From positions 1 to 64,000 of the forward strand of contig NZ_JAANPV010000004.1 in NCBI RefSeq assembly GCF_011290505.1: a stretch of 64,000 nucleotides of DNA. The letters are read 5' to 3'. Positions within the stretch are counted from its first letter, which is position 1. The number at the start of each line of letters is the position of its first letter. The translations under genes and the position numbers were made by a program. This DNA is from Paenalcaligenes suwonensis. GTDB lineage: Bacteria; Pseudomonadota; Gammaproteobacteria; Burkholderiales; Burkholderiaceae_B. Below the pieces are notes generated by a model. The model saw only the letters and a list, made by a program, of their open reading frames with translations, ran no database searches and was not told where the DNA came from. This document shows positions 17,198-27,835 of this stretch, in pieces.

Positions 17198-17212
17198 ATT
17201 TGTGGCGGTGGC

Positions 17213-17707
17213 ATGAAAAGCCGTTCCTCCCGGCAAAAAGGCTGGCTGGCACATTACACAGAGCTCATTAGTTCATGGGCCAAAAAACACCCACATTCTC
17301 CCGATGCTGAAGACGCAGTGCAGGATGTAGCGGTGAACATGATCCAGATGGAACACTCTGCTGTGGACTACATGCGCGCCTATCTGTTTCGCAGCGCTAT
17401 TAATGGCGTCAACCGTCAGCACATAGAACGACAAAAAGTGAGCCTGCTGTCGCTAGATGAACTAGAAGAAGCAGAACACCCGTTGGTATCGCATGTGGAA
17501 ACCGATGCCTATGCGTCTGAGCTCACGCAGCGGGTACAACAGGCATTGGCCGAATTGCCGCTAAAACAACAACAAGTCTTTGCGTGGCATCGTTTAGAGG
17601 GCTGGACGGTGCCAGAAATTGCCGCCCACATGCAACTTTCGGTCAGTAGTGTGGAAAAATACCTGAGTGCCGCATTGCGACATCTTCAACACCGTTTGCG
17701 TGAGTAG
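17213..17707 (+). CDS. FecI-like ECF sigma factor
   Basis: 164 residues from the ATG at 17213; the frame extends upstream to 17027 but runs through the terminator and Fur box, so that part is not coding. Region 2 is represented by DAEDAVQDVAVNMIQ and VDYMRAYLFRSAINGVNRQH, and region 4 by LPLKQQQVFAWHRLEGWTVPEIAAHMQLSVSSVEKYLSAALRHL, the -35-binding helix-turn-helix. Iron-starvation sigma factors of this type direct transcription of an adjacent TonB-dependent receptor gene. The fecR-like gene starts 12 bases downstream. Confidence 0.94.
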   Translation: MKSRSSRQKGWLAHYTELISSWAKKHPHSPDAEDAVQDVAVNMIQMEHSAVDYMRAYLFRSAINGVNRQHIERQKVSLLSLDELEEAEHPLVSHVETDAYASELTQRVQQALAELPLKQQQVFAWHRLEGWTVPEIAAHMQLSVSSVEKYLSAALRHLQHRLRE

Positions 17708-17719
17708 CACCAGCAGAAG

Positions 17720-18727
17720 ATGAAACAGAGAGAACACCCTTACACCCTGCCCATTCCCGTAGACCCTGATGACGCTGCCAACTACTGGTTCACCCGTCGT
17801 CAAGGTGGATTGATGCAACCCGGTGACGAGGCACAGTTTCAATATTGGTTAGCCGACGATGCCGCTCACCCTCAGGCGTATGAAGAAATCTCTACCGTGT
17901 GGCGTCTGACACAGCGCGTACCCGATGCCGTCTTTAAAGCGGTGCTCCCCCCTGCTCCCGTTGCTACACCCACACCCTCTAGACGCCAGTTTTTATGGTG
18001 GAGCGGCGGCGTCGCCATGGCTGCCGTCACAGGATTCAGCATCCGCAGCCTGCTGCAAGAAGAGCCTCTGTTATTCCAAGAAAGTTATAGAACAGCTAGA
18101 GGCCAGCACCAAGCACTGCAATGGCAAGATGGCAGCACCGCATGGCTCAATACCGAATCGGTACTGCAAGTCATGTTTACGGCCTCACAACGCCTAGTCT
18201 TACTCGAACAAGGCGAAGCCTTATTTAAAGTGGGCAACGATAAACAACGCCCCTTTCTGGTGAAAACCAGCCAAGCAGAAATACATGCCAGCAGCGCTGA
18301 GTTCAGTGTGCGGCAAGACAATAGCCACACCGCGGTAACCGTACTGGCTGGCGAATTAGAAATGCGAGCTAACCAATGGTGGCACCGATCTACCGCCCTG
18401 CTGCGCCCTAACCAGCAATTACGTATTCCTACCGAAGGCGCATGGAGCGATATAGAAGTGGTGAACGCCACCGCCGTCGCCGCATGGCACCGCAATCAAG
18501 TCGTGTTTGATCGCACCCCCCTGCGCCAAATTATCCACGAGCTCAATCGCTACCGCGCGCAACCTATTTTTCTAGATGCTCCTTTGTATGAGTCGTCCAG
18601 ATTAAGCGGCGTGTTTGAGCTGGATCGCATCGACGATTTCCTGCAACGGTTGCCAAACCTGATCCCCGTTAACGTCGTACGCCATGCCGATGGCAGTGTG
18701 ATGATTGTGTCCAAAACTACTGTTTAA
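17720..18727 (+). CDS. FecR-like transmembrane anti-sigma / sigma regulator
   Basis: 335 residues. The cytoplasmic N-terminal domain (about 1-85) has the FecR pattern A-N-Y-W-F-T-R-R-Q-G-G and F-Q-Y-W-L-A-D-D-A-A-H-P-Q-A-Y. One membrane segment lies near 93-110 (FLWWSGGVAMAAVTGFSI), followed by a periplasmic FecR domain (GQHQALQWQDGSTAWLNTES, then VLAGELEMRAN) and a C-terminal secretin/STN-like domain that would meet the receptor's signalling domain. It relays receptor occupancy to the sigma factor encoded 12 bases upstream. Confidence 0.94.
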   Translation: MKQREHPYTLPIPVDPDDAANYWFTRRQGGLMQPGDEAQFQYWLADDAAHPQAYEEISTVWRLTQRVPDAVFKAVLPPAPVATPTPSRRQFLWWSGGVAMAAVTGFSIRSLLQEEPLLFQESYRTARGQHQALQWQDGSTAWLNTESVLQVMFTASQRLVLLEQGEALFKVGNDKQRPFLVKTSQAEIHASSAEFSVRQDNSHTAVTVLAGELEMRANQWWHRSTALLRPNQQLRIPTEGAWSDIEVVNATAVAAWHRNQVVFDRTPLRQIIHELNRYRAQPIFLDAPLYESSRLSGVFELDRIDDFLQRLPNLIPVNVVRHADGSVMIVSKTTV

Positions 18728-18765
18728 GCCACTCTCAGCCAGAAAGAAACATATAGTTACAATAT

Positions 18766-18784
18766 ATTAATGAGAATGATTACG
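18766..18784. promoter_or_regulatory. Fur box upstream of the TonB-dependent receptor gene
   Basis: ATTAATGAGAATGATTACG matches the Fur consensus at 13 of 19 positions with the TAATGAGAATGATTA core. It sits 114 bases before the receptor start, suggesting that the receptor promoter is iron-repressed as well as sigma-dependent. Confidence 0.7.
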
Positions 18785-18897
18785 GGTTTCGTTACGAATT
18801 CCACTCTTAGTACATAGAAGCAGTGATTGCATCATAGCGCCCACTGCCCGGGAAGGCCCGCCTAGCGGGTTCGCATGAAGCATATGAGTAGAACACT

Positions 18898-21405
18898 GTG
18901 AACAACCTCAACCCTAATAACACCACTCCTGTAGTGTCACACCTGACGCTCCCCTCTAGCCACACATCGAAAAAATGGGCATTTGCCACGTTACTGTGCT
19001 TAAGTTGCGCCGTGGCACAACCCTTGATGGCAGCCGAACAAATGGCTCGCCACATCAGTATTCCAGCACAGCCACTGACCACAGCACTGCTTGCGTTTGG
19101 TCAGCAAAACCACGTGCAGATTTACTATCTACCTGAGATGGTGGCAGGGTTACAAGCCCCTGCGATTGAGGGGAACTACACCCCACACGAGACGTTAAGC
19201 CGTCTACTACAAGGCACTGGGTTAATTGTGGAATGGGATGGTAACAGCGTTACCTTAAGCCGCACTCTGGAAGGCAGCACCAGTCAGCTAGCCCCTGTGC
19301 GTGTGCAAGGTACGGTTAGCTCTACTACTGAAGGCACTGGCGAATACATCATGGCGGGCACCAGCAATACCGCCACCCGCCTAAACATGGATACCCAACA
19401 TACGCCGCAGTCTATTAGCGTCATGACACGCCAGCAAATGGATGACTTCGGCCTCACCAACTTTGATGAAGTATTGAACTTCACCACTGGTATTACGGCG
19501 GCGACAGCCTCACCCGGTGGTGGCTACCAGTTTCAATCGCGCGGCTTCTCTATCACCAACGTACAAGTAGACGGTATGCAAAGTAGCTACCGTTCAGCTG
19601 GACGTGGTGCGTTCAACCCCATTTCCTTGGACATGGATTTATACGACCGTGTGGAAGTGGTACGTGGCGCAACCGGTTTGCTGTCCCCCACAGGTGAACC
19701 TTCTGCCCTGATTAACTTAATTCGCAAACGCCCCCAAGCCACCTTTGGTGCACGGTTAAATACGCATATAGGCTCATGGAAAGACCGCCGCGTCACGGCG
19801 GATGTCACCGGCCCGCTGACGGAAGACGGTCGTTTACGTATGCGTGTTATTGGTTCGCACAAAGCGGCTGATTCCTTTATTGATAGAACCAACAATAAGA
19901 ATAATTTGCTGTCAGGTATTTTGGAATTTGATATCACCGACAACACCATTCTGACCGCTGGCTACGACTTCCAAAACTCAAAGCTTCAGGGCGAGTCCAA
20001 CATGGGTATTCCCCTGTTTGACTCCAATGGCGAGCGCATTGATGTGTCGCGCTCTATGTCACTGGCACCAGACTGGACCTACTGGAACAAACGCCACCAA
20101 AACGCGTTTATCTCGGTTGAGCATGAGTTCGATAACGACTGGACTGCCAAGATCAGCTATAGCCACCAACGTGACGATGGGGATGCCGTGATTACTGACT
20201 GGGGCGCTGGCGTGAACCCTGATGGTTCTGGCGTCGGCATACGCACCAACTTAGCCGCCGAAGGCTACCGCTTACAAGACAATCTAGAACTGTCGGCTAA
20301 CGGCCCATTTGAGTTGCTAGGCCGCACGCACCAGCTGATGTTTGGTTTTAACGGTACGCGCAAACGCGATACCTCCTACACCATGAATATCAGCGACACC
20401 AACAACTGGTATATCCCGAACATCTACGATTGGGATGGTGCTATGCCCGAGCCAGTAGTCAGCCGCTCTGGCGCCTGGACCCGCACCCATACTAGAGAAT
20501 ACGGTTTCTTCGCCGGTACACGACTGAACATCATCGACCCATTAAATGTGATTCTGGGCATGCGGTTGTCGGACTATAAAACCTACCGCGACAACTACAA
20601 CACCTCAGGCACCTTTACCGGTGTATCGGGCGAGCTGCGCAACAAAAACGAAATCACTCCCTACTTCGGTGTGACCTACGATTTCCTGCCTAACCTAACC
20701 GGTTATGCCAGCTATACACGTCTGTTTCAACCACAAGGCTACAAAGACAAAGAGGACAACTACTTAGACCCCATCACTGGTGAGAACCGTGAGCTGGGCT
20801 TAAAAGGTAGCTTGCTGGAAGAGAAAGTGCAGTTCTCAGTGTCAGCCTTCCAAACCAAGCAAAACAACTTGGCCGTGCTAGACCCCTCGGTACCCGACGA
20901 CTTTGTGTTGCCTGATGGCAGCCGCCCTTATGTATCGTCAGGCGCCGGCAATAAAACCAAAGGCTTTGAGATCGAGCTAAGCGGCGCCTTAACCAACAAC
21001 TGGAATATGTTTGCCTCGTACAGCTACGCCAGCACCAAAAATGGTCAAGGCGAACGCATCATGACGTACATTCCTAGCCGCACCTTCAGACTGGGTACTA
21101 ACTACAGTTTCACCGGAGCATTACAAGGTTTAAGTGCAGGGGCAACGATTAACTGGTTTGGTAAACGTGATTTGTGGACAGCAGGTCGTGCCTACACCGC
21201 CAAAAACGGTAAAGCACTGGATGCCACACACAGCAGCTATGCGGTGGTTGGTCTGCACGCCAACTACCGTCTGAACCAACATTGGAACGCACGACTAACC
21301 GTGAATAACGTCTTTAACAAACGCTATTACGACAACTTTGTGATTTTCCGTGCGCGCTACGGTGCACCACGCAACGTGTATTTGTCAGTTGATTATCAGT
21401 GGTAA
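18898..21405 (+). CDS. TonB-dependent siderophore receptor with N-terminal signalling domain
   Basis: 835 residues. The signal peptide ends near LMAAEQ (about residue 45). An STN signalling domain covers about 50-125 (IPAQPLTTALLAFGQQNHVQIYY), then a plug (TPQSISVMTRQQMDDFGLTNFDEVL, FQSRGFSITNVQVDGM) and a 22-strand barrel ending in the canonical aromatic residue (LSVDYQW). The STN domain plus the neighbouring FecI and FecR genes indicates that ligand binding outside the cell switches on its own expression. The ligand is probably a ferric siderophore. The start is a GTG at 18898; an eight-codon frame (18875-18901) overlaps it. Confidence 0.95.
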   Translation: MNNLNPNNTTPVVSHLTLPSSHTSKKWAFATLLCLSCAVAQPLMAAEQMARHISIPAQPLTTALLAFGQQNHVQIYYLPEMVAGLQAPAIEGNYTPHETLSRLLQGTGLIVEWDGNSVTLSRTLEGSTSQLAPVRVQGTVSSTTEGTGEYIMAGTSNTATRLNMDTQHTPQSISVMTRQQMDDFGLTNFDEVLNFTTGITAATASPGGGYQFQSRGFSITNVQVDGMQSSYRSAGRGAFNPISLDMDLYDRVEVVRGATGLLSPTGEPSALINLIRKRPQATFGARLNTHIGSWKDRRVTADVTGPLTEDGRLRMRVIGSHKAADSFIDRTNNKNNLLSGILEFDITDNTILTAGYDFQNSKLQGESNMGIPLFDSNGERIDVSRSMSLAPDWTYWNKRHQNAFISVEHEFDNDWTAKISYSHQRDDGDAVITDWGAGVNPDGSGVGIRTNLAAEGYRLQDNLELSANGPFELLGRTHQLMFGFNGTRKRDTSYTMNISDTNNWYIPNIYDWDGAMPEPVVSRSGAWTRTHTREYGFFAGTRLNIIDPLNVILGMRLSDYKTYRDNYNTSGTFTGVSGELRNKNEITPYFGVTYDFLPNLTGYASYTRLFQPQGYKDKEDNYLDPITGENRELGLKGSLLEEKVQFSVSAFQTKQNNLAVLDPSVPDDFVLPDGSRPYVSSGAGNKTKGFEIELSGALTNNWNMFASYSYASTKNGQGERIMTYIPSRTFRLGTNYSFTGALQGLSAGATINWFGKRDLWTAGRAYTAKNGKALDATHSSYAVVGLHANYRLNQHWNARLTVNNVFNKRYYDNFVIFRARYGAPRNVYLSVDYQW

Positions 21406-21437
21406 TTCCACATTCATCCTATTGTGAGCCTACCCCT

Positions 21438-22679
21438 ATGACACCCTTTGTTTCTCGTCCTTTTGTTCGTGGTTTGTACCTTGCCATCGTCGTGGGCTTA
21501 TCTGCCGGCGCAGCACAGGCCAAGACACCACCACAACCCGTTTACCAACCTGTCACCGAAGCCCAGATAGTGCAGCAGCCTACCGCTAAAGAAGTGCTGG
21601 AAATTGTGTACAGCCCGAATCAGAAAAGTTTGTATGTATCGTCACCTAACTGGCAAGACGAAACGCTATCGCGCACACTGGTGCTAGACCCTAAAACCTT
21701 AGCGATTCAAGGTGAAATCCCTATGGAAGTGAAAAGTTTCGGGGTTGCCTTAGACGATGCCGCCAACCGCTTGTACCTAACTCAAGGTTTTAATGGCAGC
21801 ATTGTGGCGGTAGATACCACCACCAACACCGTGCTGAAACGCATTCCCATACAAGACACCATCAACTTCCAAGACACCATTGCCGCCGCTGACTTCGGCC
21901 AAGAGCGCAAAGATGGTCTGTTGAAAATGTTGGAACGCTTTAAGGTCACCGACGACTACCAATACAAAACCCGCGAACTGGTTGTGGATAAGAAAAACCA
22001 CCGCTTGTTCGCTCCCGGTTTAGGCTTAGGCTTTGATAGCGTGCTGTTTGTCGTGAATACCGACAGTCTAGAGCTAGAAAAAGTGATGCCAGGTTTTGGC
22101 TATAACGTGGCCGGTATCACCACAGACGAAGCCAATGACCGCGTGTTTGTGTCCAATATGCAAGGCCAAATCATGGTGGTTAACAGCAAAACCCTAGAGA
22201 TTGATGACGTCTGGGAAGTAGAGGCTGACCAACTGATTAACTTAGTCTATGACCCAGCCCAAAACCGCTTGTTTGGCGTAGACCAAGGCATTGACCGTAA
22301 CTCACCACGCAACTTGCACTTAGAGCGTGAGTACACCCGTCGCAGCCCTGGGCATCAGGTCTTTGTACTCAATGCAGACAACGGTAAAACACTGGCCGTC
22401 ATGCCTACAGGCGAAGTACCTATTGGCGTGCGCTTTGACCACGACACACAACGCTTGTTTGTAGCGAACCGTGGCGGTGTACGTGAAGCAGAAGGCAAAG
22501 GTTCTATCAGCGTTTTCGACACGATTACCTACCAACCACTGCAAACCATTGAACTTGCACCACACCCCAATAGTTTGGAGTACATCCCTGCTGAAAAAGC
22601 CTTGTACGTCTCGGTAAAAAATGACGGCAATAACAAAGAAGCAGGCACCTTAGAACGCATGGTACGCCTACAGTTCTAA
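21438..22679 (+). CDS. YncE-like secreted beta-propeller protein
   Basis: 413 residues from the ATG at 21438. A signal peptide (FVRGLYLAIVVGLSAGAAQA) is followed by repeated propeller blades of the YVTN/NHL kind, for example NQKSLYVSSP, AANRLYLTQGFNGSIVAVDTTT, ANDRVFVSNMQGQIMVVNSKT and DTQRLFVANRGG. E. coli YncE is a periplasmic propeller of unknown role whose expression is linked to iron. Here the gene starts 32 bases after the TonB receptor stop, so it is probably part of the same iron-controlled unit. A strong terminator follows. Function unproven. Confidence 0.88.
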   Translation: MTPFVSRPFVRGLYLAIVVGLSAGAAQAKTPPQPVYQPVTEAQIVQQPTAKEVLEIVYSPNQKSLYVSSPNWQDETLSRTLVLDPKTLAIQGEIPMEVKSFGVALDDAANRLYLTQGFNGSIVAVDTTTNTVLKRIPIQDTINFQDTIAAADFGQERKDGLLKMLERFKVTDDYQYKTRELVVDKKNHRLFAPGLGLGFDSVLFVVNTDSLELEKVMPGFGYNVAGITTDEANDRVFVSNMQGQIMVVNSKTLEIDDVWEVEADQLINLVYDPAQNRLFGVDQGIDRNSPRNLHLEREYTRRSPGHQVFVLNADNGKTLAVMPTGEVPIGVRFDHDTQRLFVANRGGVREAEGKGSISVFDTITYQPLQTIELAPHPNSLEYIPAEKALYVSVKNDGNNKEAGTLERMVRLQF

Positions 22680-22727
22680 GCCGTTTTACATACACCAGTT
22701 TTGACTAACTACTTGACGGTAGCTTTT

Positions 22728-22756
22728 CCTCCCCACAGTGTGGGGAGGTTTTTTTT
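22728..22756 (+). terminator. Rho-independent terminator of the FecIR-receptor-YncE unit
   Basis: CCTCCCCAC (22728-22736) pairs with GTGGGGAGG (22740-22748) around a 3-base loop and is followed directly by a run of eight T (22749-22756). It lies between the convergent yncE-like and thiC genes. Confidence 0.93.
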
Positions 22757-22764
22757 CGTCTGAC

Positions 22765-24768
<2,004 letters not shown>

Positions 24769-24796
24769 CTACATTTTGCATACAACTTAAAGCAGA

Positions 24797-24890
24797 ACGC
24801 GCTTCCAGCGTCGGCATTATCCGTACTGGTGCGAAGGGACTCTCTCAACCCAATAAAGCGTAAAAAGCTCATTGAGTACCCCTGCGTCTG
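24797..24890 (-). promoter_or_regulatory. TPP riboswitch (THI element) of thiC
   Basis: On the minus strand the leader has the conserved order: GCAGGGGTACTC, a variable hairpin, GGGTTGAGAGAGTCCC (the CUGAGA-type pyrimidine-binding bulge, here TTGAGA), CGCACC, GGATAATGCC (diphosphate-binding helix) and CGCTGGAAGCG closing P1. It lies about 120 bases upstream of the thiC start, the usual place. Ligand and role follow from the class. Confidence 0.93.
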
Positions 24891-25010
24891 TTGGCGAGTA
24901 TAGCAACAGCTTTTGTGCAATGACCAGAGCAGTTTGCTACTACCTAGTACAAACCCTGATTTTTCTAGCCTGCAGTCATTTTGCTTTTTCTTGCTGCTAT
25001 TTGCCCATAA

Positions 25011-25043
25011 AAAACGCCTGTTAGCTAAACCAACAGGCGTTTT
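25011..25043. terminator. Terminator downstream of the SDR gene at 25077
   Basis: AAAACGCCTGTT (25011-25022) pairs with AACAGGCGTTTT (25032-25043) around a 9-base loop. It is flanked by A on one side and T on the other, so it can work on either strand; it most likely ends the minus-strand SDR/Tct operon. Nothing else was recognised between thiC's leader and this hairpin. Confidence 0.85.
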
Positions 25044-25076
25044 TACTTTCTTCGTTTACGTCTTTCTCAGAGGCAC

Positions 25077-25796
25077 TTAGGCCACTAGGTAACCACCATC
25101 TACAGGCAAGATTACCCCTGTCATGAATGCCGCTGCATCCGAGCACAAGAAGGCTACTGCTTTTGCCACATCTTCAGGCGTACCCCAGCGGTTAAGCGGA
25201 GTACGGCCCAAAATAGCCGAAGATCGAACAGGATCGTTCTGCAAGTCTAAGGTCAGGGGTGTAGCAATCCAACCGGGAGCTACCGCGTTCACACGAATAC
25301 CATCCGCCGCGTACGCAATCGCCAACGACTTGGTTAATTGCGCTACACCACCTTTACTGGCAGCGTAAGCTGGCACCAAGCCACCACCAAAAAAACTCAG
25401 CATGGACGCCATGTTCACGATAGAACCTTTGGTCTCGCCCAGTTTGGCGCGTGCATCGCTGCTGATACGCATTGTTCCAGTCAAGTTCACATCCAGCACT
25501 TGCTCGAACACATCTAATTGATGTTCTGCTTGGCGCTTGATAATACCTGCGCAGTTCACTACGTGATGCAACGGCTCATCGTTTTCGAACAACGCGTGCA
25601 CAGAGGCTTCGTCGCTCACGTTCACCAGCTTTACTTGAATGTCTGGGTGCAATACGTTTTCCGTGCTGCCCAAACCGGCTGCTGTCACCGTTGCGCCCAA
25701 ACTGTGCAAGTAGTTCGCAATACCTGCACCAATACCCTGTGTAGCACCAGTCACCAAGATATGCTGCCCTTGGAAGAGCTGTTCTTTGAAACTCAT
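25077..25796 (-). CDS. Short-chain dehydrogenase/reductase, last gene of the Tct operon
   Basis: A 239-residue classical SDR: cofactor loop TGATQGIGAG, NCAGII, catalytic Ser in NMASML, Y-A-A-S-K catalytic pair, PGWIATPLT and the C-terminal GVILPVDGGYL. It lies 24 bases downstream of the tctA-like gene on the same strand and just before a terminator. With the second SDR and the cupin at the other end of the operon it probably oxidises a hydroxylated substrate brought in by the transporter. Confidence 0.9.
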   Translation of the reverse strand: MSFKEQLFQGQHILVTGATQGIGAGIANYLHSLGATVTAAGLGSTENVLHPDIQVKLVNVSDEASVHALFENDEPLHHVVNCAGIIKRQAEHQLDVFEQVLDVNLTGTMRISSDARAKLGETKGSIVNMASMLSFFGGGLVPAYAASKGGVAQLTKSLAIAYAADGIRVNAVAPGWIATPLTLDLQNDPVRSSAILGRTPLNRWGTPEDVAKAVAFLCSDAAAFMTGVILPVDGGYLVA

Positions 25797-25820
25797 AATT
25801 ACTATTTCTCGTAAAGTCGT

Positions 25821-27341
25821 TTAGTGAGCGGTAACGTCTGACGCGGCTGGCTTTTTGAAGATCAACTTACGCAAAACGCCACCAAAGATCAGGAAGAACC
25901 AGATCAACAACGTGATCCCGCCCAGCCACATGGCCAAGGGACGGTCATAGAACATGGACAGATCACCTTCAGCCTTGATCAAGGACTTCATCAAGTTTTC
26001 CTCAATCAGCGGGCCTAAGATCAATGCCAAAATCAGCGGTGCAGTGGGAAAGTCGTTTTCTTCCAAGAAGTACGCCACCAACCCCATCACCAGCATGATG
26101 CCTACGTCAAAAATAGAGTTGTTTGCCGAGTACGCGCCCACAATACAGAACATCAAAATAATGGGGTACAGAATGCTGCTAGGCACTGACAACACGCGAC
26201 CTGCGCTACGAATCGCCAACCAACCCAATGGAATCATCAGCAAGCTGGCAACAATAAAGGTGATGTAAACGGAGTACACCAATGGCGCTTCGGTGATGAA
26301 CACCATAGGCCCGGGGGTGATCCCCTTCATCAGCAACACGCCGATCACAATCGCGGTAACGGTATCGCCAGGAATACCAAACACCAGTGCAGGCACATAG
26401 GTACCAGTTAGCGAGGTATTGTTTGCCGACGCTGCAGCGATCAAGCCTTCAGGGTGACCCGTACCGAATTTTTCGGGTGTTTTAGAAAAGCGTTTGGAAA
26501 TCGCGTAAGCCACCCACGCAGCGATATCTGCACCAGCACCGGGCAAAATACCCACGATAGTGCCCACCGCAGTGCCACCAGCCGCTTGGCCTTTGTACTT
26601 GTACAGCAGCTTACCGGTACCTTTAAACACCTGATCGGTCTTCAACGGCTTAGGTGCTTCTTGTGCAAAACGCATACTTGGCAATTTACGCAGCAACTCA
26701 GTCACCGCAAAAATACCAATCATGGTGGGCAAGACCGAGATACCCGCGCTGAGCTCAATGCTGTCAAAAGTCAGGCGTGGCATACCTACTACCGCATCAA
26801 TTCCTACGGTGGATAGCAACAAGCCCAAACCTAAGGAGATACAGCCTTTCAACGGTTGCCCTTGCGACACTAACACCGCACTGGACAAGCCCAGCAACGC
26901 TAACCAAAAGTACTCATAACTGGTGAAGTTCAGCGATACGCGAGCCAGAGACGGCGCGAATTGCGAAATCACCATAATGGCCAGAATGCCCCCAATAGAG
27001 GAACACAACAGCATCACGCCCAGCACCTGACCGGGCCTACCTTTTTGCCCCATCAAGTACGCATCATTGGTGTAAGCGGCCGACGCTGGAGTACCGGGAA
27101 TACGTAATAGCGCGGAAGGAATATCCCCCGCAAATAGGGTCATCACCGTTGCCGACACAATGGCAGCAATCGCTTGAATAGGGCCCATAAAAAATGTGAC
27201 AGGCACCAACAATGCCGTAGCCATGGTTGCGGTTAAACCGGGGATAGCCCCCATGAACAAACCGAAAATGGCCGAACCTACGATCGTCAAAAAGACGTGC
27301 AGGCTGAATACCTGATCTAAGGCTTCAAGAAATGCAGACAC
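25821..27341 (-). CDS. Tripartite tricarboxylate transporter large membrane subunit, TctA family
   Basis: 506 residues and about 11-12 membrane helices. It has the TctA signature G-A-I-P-G-L-T-A-T-M-A near the N terminus and its repeat-related G-I-L-P-G-A-G-A-D-I near residue 265, plus VFGIPGDTVTAIVIGVLLMKGITPGP. TctA is the translocating subunit of secondary importers that use a periplasmic TctC/Bug receptor. The small TctB subunit gene is 21 bases upstream and the receptor gene follows next. Despite the family name the substrate may be any carboxylate. Confidence 0.95.
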   Translation of the reverse strand: MSAFLEALDQVFSLHVFLTIVGSAIFGLFMGAIPGLTATMATALLVPVTFFMGPIQAIAAIVSATVMTLFAGDIPSALLRIPGTPASAAYTNDAYLMGQKGRPGQVLGVMLLCSSIGGILAIMVISQFAPSLARVSLNFTSYEYFWLALLGLSSAVLVSQGQPLKGCISLGLGLLLSTVGIDAVVGMPRLTFDSIELSAGISVLPTMIGIFAVTELLRKLPSMRFAQEAPKPLKTDQVFKGTGKLLYKYKGQAAGGTAVGTIVGILPGAGADIAAWVAYAISKRFSKTPEKFGTGHPEGLIAAASANNTSLTGTYVPALVFGIPGDTVTAIVIGVLLMKGITPGPMVFITEAPLVYSVYITFIVASLLMIPLGWLAIRSAGRVLSVPSSILYPIILMFCIVGAYSANNSIFDVGIMLVMGLVAYFLEENDFPTAPLILALILGPLIEENLMKSLIKAEGDLSMFYDRPLAMWLGGITLLIWFFLIFGGVLRKLIFKKPAASDVTAH

Positions 27342-27362
27342 GATTATTCCTTTGTAGTGATA

Positions 27363-27821
27363 TCAGAACGGCATGGTTGGCAAAGGAACCTGCAAGACTT
27401 CGGCAAACACTAGCCACATCACCAGCGTTGTGCTGAGGGCCACGAGCGCCGCCATAATCCAACGTTGTGTTAGCCATCCAATCATGGAGAACACAATCAC
27501 AAAACACAGTGGTGCGAAGCCCAACCAAGATTCAAACACCATGTACGCCACAATGGCCGCTGGCACACTCATGGCATACACAAAGGCAGCCAGCCATGGC
27601 TGGCGTACCTTTTTGGCCTGCCCTTTATTCGCTAGGTATTGACGCAGGCCTGAATACATTAGCCCCACACTACCCAGCAGCAGACCGCATGCGATCACTG
27701 ATGGAAAAGTGCCAAGTCCATAAGGCAGTCCTGATAATTTGGGCAATGTCTGTGCATAGATAAGCAGACAAATACTGCCTACCGCCAAAATCAGTCCAGT
27801 TAATGCATCATTGATTCGCAT
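27363..27821 (-). CDS. Tripartite tricarboxylate transporter small membrane subunit, TctB family
   Basis: 152 residues with four hydrophobic helices (LTGLILAVGSICLLIYA, LGTFPSVIACGLLLGSVGLMYSGL, WLAAFVYAMSVPAAIVAYMVF, WIMAALVALSTTLVMWLVF). The pattern TLPKLSGLPYGLGTFPS is typical of TctB. It lies between the receptor (15-base gap) and TctA genes, completing a three-part importer. Confidence 0.92.
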   Translation of the reverse strand: MRINDALTGLILAVGSICLLIYAQTLPKLSGLPYGLGTFPSVIACGLLLGSVGLMYSGLRQYLANKGQAKKVRQPWLAAFVYAMSVPAAIVAYMVFESWLGFAPLCFVIVFSMIGWLTQRWIMAALVALSTTLVMWLVFAEVLQVPLPTMPF

Positions 27822-27835
27822 GCTACTTCCTAGAA

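Noticed and set aside
17027-17212. N-terminal extension of the FecI-like sigma factor back to 17027
   Set aside because: It would be translated through the encapsulin terminator and the Fur box, and gives no family similarity; ATG at 17213 starts a normal-length sigma factor.
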